Positions 34,526 through 41,991 of a DNA stretch of 64,000 bases are shown here, one piece after another. The stretch covers positions 2,046,001-2,110,000 of the forward strand of contig NZ_CP041743.1 in the NCBI RefSeq assembly GCF_007556815.1. Reading direction: 5' to 3'. Position 1 is the first letter of the stretch, and each line of letters opens with the position of its first letter. Below the pieces are notes generated by a model. That model was not told the origin of the DNA and did not search any database. It saw only the letters and a list, made by a program, of their open reading frames with translations. The translations under genes were made by a program, and so were the position numbers. Source of the DNA: Paraburkholderia megapolitana (lineage in GTDB: Bacteria > Pseudomonadota > Gammaproteobacteria > Burkholderiales > Burkholderiaceae).

Positions 34526-35335
34526 TCAGGCAAGCACCTTATCTACGAACGCAAGCACGACGCCGTTGAACTCATCCGGCCGTTGTAACGGCGCGAAATG
34601 GCTCACACCCGGCAGCACGATCAGTTCCGCACCAGGGATACTTCGCGCCAGATACTCGGCATGTTCGCGCTTGATGAATTCGTCGTGCTCGCTCTGCACG
34701 ATCGCAACGGGCACGGCGATGGTAGCGAGATCGTGCACCGAGTAATTGGGCTCGGTCTGCATCATCTGCGTGACTGCCGCCACAAAGGCGTTGAACTGAT
34801 CGGGTGTAGCCGACAGTTGCGCATAGTCTTTGGCGTGGCGCGCGAAACAACGCTCAAGCACTGGCCCGGGCTCGAGGATTTCCTTCGTGCCGCTCGGGTC
34901 CATGTTGCAGCCGAAGAAGAATACACCGGCTACTCGCGCAGGGGCCCGCATCGCTAGGATCATCGCGACGCAGGCACCGTCGCTCCAGCCCACCACGGCG
35001 GCGCGCTGCAGTTGCAGCGTGTCCATCACGGCCAGCACGTCGGAGGCCATCAACTCGTATTTGTACGGCCGCGCATCGCGTGTGCTGCGACCGTGGCCGC
35101 GGCTATCGATGAGTACGGCGCGGTAACCGGCGTCAACGAGCGCCGGAACCTGGTAACCCCAGTTGCCGCCGTGACCCAGCCCTCCGTGCAGCAGAACGAC
35201 CGCTGGCCCGGACCCGTAGGTCGCATACCAGATGCGTGCGCCGTCGTGTTCCACGTAGCCCTGTTCGTTGGCGGAAGGTAGCGGTGCGGCACCTTGTGCC
35301 GCGAAGGTCGTGAGATCGTCGTCGTACGTTGGCAT
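34526..35335 (-). CDS. Alpha/beta-hydrolase fold protein
   Basis: A 269-residue alpha/beta hydrolase. The oxyanion segment is VVLLHGGLGHGGNWG, the nucleophile is Ser118 in GWSDGA, the acid is probably in QSEHDEF, and the His is in GVSHFAPLQRP near the C-terminus. No signal peptide. It is convergent with the PfkB gene and faces a long AT-rich intergenic region. The ester or C-C substrate is unknown. Confidence 0.9.
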   Translation of the reverse strand: MPTYDDDLTTFAAQGAAPLPSANEQGYVEHDGARIWYATYGSGPAVVLLHGGLGHGGNWGYQVPALVDAGYRAVLIDSRGHGRSTRDARPYKYELMASDVLAVMDTLQLQRAAVVGWSDGACVAMILAMRAPARVAGVFFFGCNMDPSGTKEILEPGPVLERCFARHAKDYAQLSATPDQFNAFVAAVTQMMQTEPNYSVHDLATIAVPVAIVQSEHDEFIKREHAEYLARSIPGAELIVLPGVSHFAPLQRPDEFNGVVLAFVDKVLA

Positions 35336-35775
35336 GTGAGTTCCAGGTGGACAGGTTCGACAGGCCGATCAGCATAGCGCGTCTGGTGGCGCATCGACTG
35401 TGGCCGACAGTTTGACTTCTTCGAGTGGTGTTTGAATTATGTGAAGAAAGATATGAAGATATTGTTCGTACCTTGGAGATAACAAGGTGCTGATATATGG
35501 ATGAGCGGGCAAGAAATTCGCATATTGTTGATTTTAATTAAATTTCGCAGATTGCGAATTTTCTACTTCTGTTTCTTCTCAAAAAGCGGTCGAAATATCC
35601 GTTGATAGTCTTTGCGTAAGGGCAATACAGGCGAGACATCCGCACTCTCTTCGATGAAAATAAGTATGCGATCAATGAAAATGTAACTGAATGAAAGTGT
35701 GATCTTGATAACGAACCGGGATAATAATTTAGAGTATAAGATGCGCCCTCGTATATAACCTGGGTTCCGTTCGAG
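35336..35775. other. AT-rich intergenic region before the haem-c lipoprotein
   Basis: About 440 bases between divergent genes, notably AT-rich from 35400 to 35750. No coding sequence or strong repeat is seen. TTGATA near 35704 followed by AT-rich sequence could be part of the promoter of the 35776 gene. Confidence 0.5.
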
Positions 35776-38004
35776 ATGGCTAATAAGATAATCAGCATTT
35801 TGCGTATTTTCGCGGTGACCGCAATTGCGATATCAGCATTAGATCTTGCCGGATGCGGTAACGGTGGAGGCGGGAGCACACCGTCCGCGGCGGCATCGAC
35901 TGCGAGTCCGGCACCCACGAGCAACCCGACGGGCCTCACGACAGGGCCAACCAATCCGACCTCCCCGCAGACACAGGCCGGCGCGACCGCATTGCCGCTG
36001 GAAGTGCTGGGTGTGGACGGCTCGGTTGTCACGGTGAGTGTGAACGCGCCGAACGGCAGCGCAACAGCGCGCCTGTGGCTGCAGGCGAACAACCTCTCGT
36101 ACGACGCCAAAGGCTCGGTGAAGGTGAACAACGGGCCGTGGGTCGACCTGACCAACGCAAACGTTACGATCGAAGGCGGGGGCCGCTATTACGGCGGCAT
36201 CGGCGGCGGCTTCGATACGCTCAAGATGAGCGTGCCGGTGAGTGGCGCCGTCAATGGAGCGAATCTCGTCAGCTTCCGCTTCAACAAGACCGATGGGATC
36301 ACGTCGGGTTACCGTGTGCTGGCGTTCAATCTGCTCGACGCATCGGGCAACCAACTGGTGAGCAGCGCCAGCTTCACCGAAGACGATCCCACCCGCTGGA
36401 CACCGCCGCTTTCTTCAGCCGCCGATATCGCCACAGGCAAGCAGCTCTGGCAGAGCGCGCAGCTCATCGAGTCGCCGATCAATGTGGGCCACGTGCTCAA
36501 GGCGCACTGCATGGACTGCCATGCAGCCGACGGTTCGGACCTGCAGCGTTTCAACTACTCGAACTACGCGATTGCCGTGCGCGCGCAGTTTCACGGGCTG
36601 ACGAGCGGGCAGGGCGCGCAGATCGCGAGCTATATCCGCAGTCTGAACAGCACGCTCGGTGTGCCGGGGCCGCATTGCCGACCGTGGAATCCGCCGTATC
36701 AACCGGGCCCCGGGCTCGATGCCGGTGACGTGCGCAACTGGACCTGCGGCGCGGGGCTCGAGAGCGTGTCCGACAACGACATCGATACGCTTAACACGGT
36801 GTTCCCGAACGGCATCAGCAAGGATGCGATCGCGACGGGCAGTCATCTGAACGCACGCGAGATCCCGATCAGCCTGCAGTTGCCGGACTGGAACCACTGG
36901 GTGCCGCATGTTCATCCGAAGGACGCGTGGGGCGACTACTTCACGAACTCGAATCTGAACAAGCAGTACGCGGGCGAAGGGACGGGTAACGCCACGTACA
37001 ACATGCGCGCGCAACTGACTGCCGGTGGCGCGTCATATGCAACGGGCCACACCGGCGACATCTTCAACGATCTGTATTACTGGGGCAACGAACTCGGCTC
37101 CGACTTCACGCCGCCGAATGAAGGCACCACAGGGGCCTACACCGTCCCGCAGCAGCAGAACCTGTACGCGACCGCGCAATGGCAACTGATCAAGTCATGG
37201 GAGCTTGCGCAGGACTTCAACCTCGAGGCGCAGTGCCCGCAGGCGTGGGCTGCGCACAACGCACCGAAGATCGAAACACGCGGGTGGTGCGGCTACTGGC
37301 GCTTTGCGTTCAATGTGTCGCCGCATATTCTCGGCTTCCCGGTGAACAACAGCATGTTCGGCAGTCCGGTGGCCGATCTCACGAAGGCTAACCAGTGGTA
37401 CGAAATGCAGTTGCTGCTGAATCCCGGTAACGGTGCGCATCTGGTGCATCTGCCGCTCGACTGGCAGTACGCGTATGGGTTGTTCGACGATCTGTCGGCG
37501 GCGAGCGGGCGCACCGAGCCGGCACGCAAACTCGTATTCGTCGTGAAGGGCGCGCAGGAGATGGATAACGGTGTCGGCGTGACCGATGTGAACCGCGGCT
37601 GGACGACACGCGATACGAGCCCGATGGACGTGTGGGACTTCGGCCAGTCGGGTATCTGGAAGGGCGTTGCGCCTGCCACCGAGCAAGCCGTAGTCAATGC
37701 GTTCCTGACGACGTGGCTCGATCGCACGACGAGCTTCGATGTTTCGACGTGGCAGCGTCTAGGCGCGAATCCGGCTTCGGGCGAGGTTGGTTGCGGCTGG
37801 AGCATCCGTTCGCTGTGCTGGAGCAACTATGTGCCAGGGACCTTGCAGGGGCCGACACCGACCGTCGCGAACTTTCCTTCGTGGGCCTTTACGCGCATTC
37901 CGTTGATGCGGGGTGAAGGCGTCGATGGTTCGCAGTTGAATCGCTTTGCGAACTGGATGAATACGGCGTATCCGAGTGGGAATTTTGCGAGTCTTGTGAA
38001 GTGA
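35776..38004 (+). CDS. Large lipoprotein with a single c-type haem motif
   Basis: A 742-residue exported protein. The signal peptide ends in a lipobox (LAGC, Cys27), followed by a Gly/Ser/Thr/Pro linker. Residues about 75-200 form a beta-rich module. One haem c attachment site, CMDCH, is at 245-249, followed by SYIRSLN, in a cytochrome-c-like segment. The remaining 400 residues are rich in Trp, Asn and Gly and match no family I can name. It may be an outer-membrane redox or binding protein. The long leader and AT-rich upstream DNA suggest separate regulation. Start ATG 35776 is supported by the signal peptide. Confidence 0.82.
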   Translation: MANKIISILRIFAVTAIAISALDLAGCGNGGGGSTPSAAASTASPAPTSNPTGLTTGPTNPTSPQTQAGATALPLEVLGVDGSVVTVSVNAPNGSATARLWLQANNLSYDAKGSVKVNNGPWVDLTNANVTIEGGGRYYGGIGGGFDTLKMSVPVSGAVNGANLVSFRFNKTDGITSGYRVLAFNLLDASGNQLVSSASFTEDDPTRWTPPLSSAADIATGKQLWQSAQLIESPINVGHVLKAHCMDCHAADGSDLQRFNYSNYAIAVRAQFHGLTSGQGAQIASYIRSLNSTLGVPGPHCRPWNPPYQPGPGLDAGDVRNWTCGAGLESVSDNDIDTLNTVFPNGISKDAIATGSHLNAREIPISLQLPDWNHWVPHVHPKDAWGDYFTNSNLNKQYAGEGTGNATYNMRAQLTAGGASYATGHTGDIFNDLYYWGNELGSDFTPPNEGTTGAYTVPQQQNLYATAQWQLIKSWELAQDFNLEAQCPQAWAAHNAPKIETRGWCGYWRFAFNVSPHILGFPVNNSMFGSPVADLTKANQWYEMQLLLNPGNGAHLVHLPLDWQYAYGLFDDLSAASGRTEPARKLVFVVKGAQEMDNGVGVTDVNRGWTTRDTSPMDVWDFGQSGIWKGVAPATEQAVVNAFLTTWLDRTTSFDVSTWQRLGANPASGEVGCGWSIRSLCWSNYVPGTLQGPTPTVANFPSWAFTRIPLMRGEGVDGSQLNRFANWMNTAYPSGNFASLVK

Positions 38005-38046
38005 TCTGACGGAGCGGATGCATATACACATGCGTGCGCCGTTAAG

Positions 38047-38958
38047 CTACCAGCCGCGCCGGTTCACGAATCCGGCAACCTGCTCTGCGACGACCCGGTA
38101 ACCGCTCGCGTTCAGATGCAGGTTGTCAATCCGCAGCGAAACCGGGACGACATCGGCCTCGCGGTTTCGTTGATTGGCGTCGCTCATATTCGCGTGGGCA
38201 ATCAGAGCGGAGCGTATGTCGATGAAGTTGTGCGGGAAGCGCGCTGCCAGCGCGCGATTGAGCGCGGTCACCGTTGCGTAGCCTGGCGTGCCTCGTTCTT
38301 CGCCCACGCTGTTCGTGATGGACAGCACGATGAAGCGGCCCGCGTCGATGCGTGCCGCGATCCGTGCAATGTTGTCCACCGTATGTGTCGTTTGGCCTGC
38401 GCTAACGTCGTTGCGTCCGGCCCAGATAACGCTGACGTCGCAGCGATGGTCGTCGACGATGAACGGACTGTCCGCAGGGACGCTCGACGGCGACGCGCCC
38501 GGGGTATCGCGAACGAAGATGTGGTGATAGTTCGCGGTGTACGCGAGTTTTCCGGGGATACCGTCTAGCGTACCGTGTACGTCGCCGGCACCCGCACCGG
38601 GAATCGACAAATGGTTCGTCACGGTGACCGGTATCGGGCCATCGACCGGCACTTCACCGCCTTCGACGCTCACACGTGCTACCAGTGCACCCTCGCGTGC
38701 AGCAATCGATTCCGAGACCTGTCCGGACACGCCGAAATTGCGCACAGTGCGGCCACCGAGCAACACCGACAATTGATACGGCCACGTACCAGGCAAGCCG
38801 CCGATGCCGGGCGTACCTGTCGTGAGCGAGTCACCCCAGGCATCGATGGGTTGGCCTTGCGATATCGGCGGGCACGATGCCCCGTATGCCGGCGTGAGCA
38901 ATGTGGCCAGCACCGAACAGCACGCTGCAACACCACCGCGCAGACCGCGTGTCTTCAC
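38047..38958 (-). CDS. Exported SGNH/GDSL-family hydrolase
   Basis: A 303-residue esterase-type enzyme. The signal peptide ends near PAYGA. SGNH blocks are visible: block I DAWGDSLTTGT (nucleophile Ser), block II FGVSGQ, block III WAGRNDV, block V DNLHLNASGY (catalytic Asp and His). GTG 38958 is the best start; it lies about 16 bases after the stop of the acyltransferase gene, so the two are probably coupled. The pair looks like a split version of acyltransferase-3/SGNH fusions that O-acetylate surface glycans. Confidence 0.85.
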   Translation of the reverse strand: MKTRGLRGGVAACCSVLATLLTPAYGASCPPISQGQPIDAWGDSLTTGTPGIGGLPGTWPYQLSVLLGGRTVRNFGVSGQVSESIAAREGALVARVSVEGGEVPVDGPIPVTVTNHLSIPGAGAGDVHGTLDGIPGKLAYTANYHHIFVRDTPGASPSSVPADSPFIVDDHRCDVSVIWAGRNDVSAGQTTHTVDNIARIAARIDAGRFIVLSITNSVGEERGTPGYATVTALNRALAARFPHNFIDIRSALIAHANMSDANQRNREADVVPVSLRIDNLHLNASGYRVVAEQVAGFVNRRGW

Positions 38959-38974
38959 AATGAGCGCCGCAGAT

Positions 38975-40120
38975 TCAATTGCGCACCGGCATTTGAGCGA
39001 GCGCACGCTGCATCGTGAACCTGCGCGCAAGGCGGCTACCGAGACGCATTGCCGGTCGTTCGACGCAGACGTAGCCCGCATAACTCACCGGGATCACCAG
39101 CGCAGCCGCGATGAGCAGCGACAGTGTGACGCCGAGCCGTTCGCCGAGCAGATGCACGACCGCGAACAGCACGACGGCGTGATACAGATACAGGCTGTAC
39201 GAGATTGCACCGAGAAATGGCAGTGGCCGGATCTGTAGCAGCCGCGCAAACGACGCGAGCGCGACCGCACTCGCGATGATGCCGCACACTGCTGCCAGCA
39301 CGATCCAGTCGAACAGGTAGTCGCTGAGAATGCCTGACACCCGCAGCGAAATCGGCCGCGACAGGACATACAGCGCTAGCGAGGCAGCGGGGATGATCAC
39401 AGCCGTTCCGTGGGGCACGCGCCGCAGCCAGTTCGACAGGCTCTCTCGATGTTTGGCAAGCGCGGCACCCGCAACGAACATCAGTAGATAGTGAAGCGTG
39501 GGCAACCACTCGGCGGAGATGCTTGCCTGAATCACCGGATGACCGGTGTGTATTGCACGCCAGCAGACCGCCAGCGACAACAGCACGGCAGCCCCAAGCA
39601 CCTGCCAGGTCGGCACACGCGAAATCAGCAACACGACCGGCACGAAGATCAGCGAAATACGCATCTCGTACACAAGCGACCAGAGAACAGGGTCTAACCG
39701 GCTCGTCTCGAACGGGAAGACGAACAGCAGATGCCACAACAGTTCGATGTTGGGGAAGGTCGCAGGCCATCCGTCGTTGAACCACCAGCCGGCCCATGCA
39801 ACTGGCCCCGCGTAGCACAGCGCATAACATGCATACGCGACGATCACGGCCACCGCATAGGGAAGATAAATCCGGCAAATGCGCCGCATGACATATTCGC
39901 CGTAGCCTGGTTTAGGTGTTCCGCCGATCTGCAAGGCAAGCACGAAACCGCTGAGTGTAAAAAACAGGATGACCGCTTCATGGCCGCCGAACAACACCCG
40001 GAGCGGCGTGTGGCGCAAACCGATCAAAGGCGCGAGCAACGTGAAATGCGAGAAGACGACAGTGAGCGCAGCGAGGCCACGCAGCGCGTCGAGCTGTTGG
40101 TAGCGTTTCTCGTGGGGCAT
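38975..40120 (-). CDS. Acyltransferase family 3 membrane protein (OafA/YrhL type)
   Basis: A 381-residue integral membrane acyltransferase with about ten hydrophobic segments. The family start (QQLDALRGLAALTVVFSHF, with the key Arg and His), FFTLSGFVLA, RRICRIYLPY and LWSLVYEMR are present. It has no C-terminal SGNH domain, unlike many OafA proteins; the next gene supplies one. GGGAG precedes ATG 40120 by six bases. It transfers acyl groups, often acetyl, to O-antigen, exopolysaccharide or peptidoglycan. Confidence 0.9.
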   Translation of the reverse strand: MPHEKRYQQLDALRGLAALTVVFSHFTLLAPLIGLRHTPLRVLFGGHEAVILFFTLSGFVLALQIGGTPKPGYGEYVMRRICRIYLPYAVAVIVAYACYALCYAGPVAWAGWWFNDGWPATFPNIELLWHLLFVFPFETSRLDPVLWSLVYEMRISLIFVPVVLLISRVPTWQVLGAAVLLSLAVCWRAIHTGHPVIQASISAEWLPTLHYLLMFVAGAALAKHRESLSNWLRRVPHGTAVIIPAASLALYVLSRPISLRVSGILSDYLFDWIVLAAVCGIIASAVALASFARLLQIRPLPFLGAISYSLYLYHAVVLFAVVHLLGERLGVTLSLLIAAALVIPVSYAGYVCVERPAMRLGSRLARRFTMQRALAQMPVRN

Positions 40121-40264
40121 CGATTCTCCCGTCGGGATGCGATCGCGCGACAACGCGTATCGGTACGACGCGTTGTTGAGGCTCGCATCTTTGCAGGATT
40201 CCGCTTGCCGCTCTGTGCTCTTGCCAACCATCGGGACGAAACGAGATCGACGAGTTGTACCTCG

Positions 40265-40792
40265 TCAAACGATGTTCACCCGTCCCCCAGACTCACTACC
40301 CGCAGGACGCAAACCGCACATCTCCGCCACATATTCCGCGAACGCCTGACTCGATTGTTCTTCGAGACTACCATCGGGTCGACGCGTTGCACGAAGGTAT
40401 TGATACGTCGCAACGACAAGCTTCATCGCCTTGCCTTCCTGCACGATCATCGGCGTACCGAGCACGATCGAAGCCAGACGGATCGCCGATTCAAGCGCGG
40501 CCATGTCGACGCCTTCAGCGTTTTGATGGCGAAAGTCCGCACCGGTCGCGAGCCACTCCAGCGAACAGTTGGCGGCTCGCGAGATCTGTTCCGCCTTGCC
40601 GAGACCAGGCTCCGATCCCTGCAGATAACGACGGATCAATCCTTCGCCGAGGCCGGCCTTGCGTGCAAACGCGCTGACCGACGAATCGCCGATCAAGGCT
40701 CTCAGCCGATCGGCAAACGTTGCGTCGGCGGGCAACAAGGGCAGGGAATTCGTACTATTGTACGAATCGTCAGTAACGTGTTGCGATTTCAT
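40265..40792 (-). CDS. Small helix-turn-helix repressor (prophage-repressor-like)
   Basis: A 175-residue DNA-binding protein. The helix-turn-helix covers about 25-70 (SAFARKAGLGEGLIRRYLQGSEPGLGKAEQISRAANCSLEWLATG in pieces), like the N-terminal part of Mu-type prophage repressors. The C-terminal half is helical (LVVATYQYLRATRR) and has no S24 peptidase domain. ATG 40792 fits, but a palindrome that looks like its operator falls inside codons 9-15, so a downstream TTG start is possible. A second copy of the palindrome lies 100 bp upstream. It faces the aldo/keto reductase gene. Confidence 0.82.
   Translation of the reverse strand: MKSQHVTDDSYNSTNSLPLLPADATFADRLRALIGDSSVSAFARKAGLGEGLIRRYLQGSEPGLGKAEQISRAANCSLEWLATGADFRHQNAEGVDMAALESAIRLASIVLGTPMIVQEGKAMKLVVATYQYLRATRRPDGSLEEQSSQAFAEYVAEMCGLRPAGSESGGRVNIV
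40748..40767. promoter_or_regulatory. Repressor operator, site 1
   Basis: A perfect dyad, ATTCGTAC-TATT-GTACGAAT. It lies within the 5' part of the repressor gene as annotated. Confidence 0.65.
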
Positions 40793-40847
40793 TCCGGCGT
40801 CCCTATGATTGAGCGCTGCGTTTAGAGGCTCGGCGCAGCACATTGCA

Positions 40848-40867
40848 ATTCGCACTATAGTACGAAA
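40848..40867. promoter_or_regulatory. Repressor operator, site 2
   Basis: ATTCGCAC-TATA-GTACGAAA, the same dyad as 40748-40767 with two arm changes, exactly 100 bp away, between the repressor and the aldo/keto reductase. TATAG at its centre could double as a -10 region for either gene. Confidence 0.65.
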
Positions 40868-40942
40868 AGGTGACTCGATGTATTGCACACAAAATGTGGC
40901 CCACGGTGAAGCCGTGGCGTTCCCGCGCACAGGGATCACGAC

Positions 40943-41842
40943 ATGACCTGTCCACGCACTTCACCTCGCGACGGGCTGACGCTATCGCGCATTGCCGCCG
41001 GCATGTGGCGACTGATGGACTGGAAGATGTCGGAGCAGGCGCTTCGCGGATATATCGACGATTGTCTTGCGCTCGGCGTCACGACCTTTGATCACGCCGA
41101 CATCTACGGCGGTTACGCCGTTGAAGAAGCGTTTGGTAAAACGTTGAAGACGCACCCGTCTCTGCGCGAGCAGATCGAACTGGTGACGAAAACCGGCATC
41201 GCGCTCGTCTCGCCAAACCGGCCTGAACATCGTCTGAAGCACTACAACACGGACCCAACGCACATTCGCGATGCCGTCGAGCGTTCGTTGCGCAACTTCA
41301 ATACGGATCATCTCGACCTGCTGTTGATTCATCGGCCAGATCCGCTGATGCGCTTTGACGAGATCGCAAGAGAGGTCGAGCAGCTTAAACGCGCTGGAAA
41401 AATCAGGGCATTCGGTGTGTCCAATTTCACGCCAGCGCAATTTCAGGCGATGAATACCTTCACGCCTCTTGCGACCAACCAGATCGAGCTTTCGCCGTTC
41501 AGGACAGACACCATCACAGACGGCACACTCGATCAATTGCAGGGCATCGGCGTACCACCGATGATCTGGTCCGCGCTAGGTGGAGGGCGACTCTTTGCCG
41601 AGGGTAACGATGCTGCGGCGCGGGTACGTACTGTAGCGAGTGAGATTGCAGACAGGCACGACGTTTCGATGTTGACGGTGATCTACGCGTGGTTGCTGCG
41701 ACTTCCGTCCGATCCGATCGTCATAACGGGCTCACAACGTCGCGACGCTGTGCGTGATGCGGTTACTGCCACCGAATTGCAACTGGACAGGCAGGAGTGG
41801 TTTGCGATCCTGGAGGCGGCTACGGGTAACGAGGTTGCATAA
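40943..41842 (+). CDS. Aldo/keto reductase (YdhF-like)
   Basis: A 299-residue NADPH-dependent carbonyl reductase. The catalytic tetrad is visible: Asp and Tyr in FDHADIYGGY, Lys in LVTKTGI, His in LLLIHRPDPL. The cofactor-site VITGSQRRD segment is near the C-terminus. It is divergent from the small repressor, with one operator copy in the shared region, so it may be induced when that repressor is released. The substrate is unknown. Confidence 0.91.
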   Translation: MTCPRTSPRDGLTLSRIAAGMWRLMDWKMSEQALRGYIDDCLALGVTTFDHADIYGGYAVEEAFGKTLKTHPSLREQIELVTKTGIALVSPNRPEHRLKHYNTDPTHIRDAVERSLRNFNTDHLDLLLIHRPDPLMRFDEIAREVEQLKRAGKIRAFGVSNFTPAQFQAMNTFTPLATNQIELSPFRTDTITDGTLDQLQGIGVPPMIWSALGGGRLFAEGNDAAARVRTVASEIADRHDVSMLTVIYAWLLRLPSDPIVITGSQRRDAVRDAVTATELQLDRQEWFAILEAATGNEVA

Positions 41843-41991
41843 CGACCCTTGATCATAACAATGCGCATGCGTATTGCCTGCAAGAACCACTGGACGAACC
41901 AGCAACTCAGCGGCGGCAAAAACGCATGCGCGGACCTCTTTATGAACACCTGTCCAATCGTCAGTCAGGCAGGGCGCTTTTCAACGACACG

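Noticed and set aside
39731..40825. 364-codon plus-strand frame over the acyltransferase and repressor genes
   Set aside because: Shadow of two real minus-strand genes.
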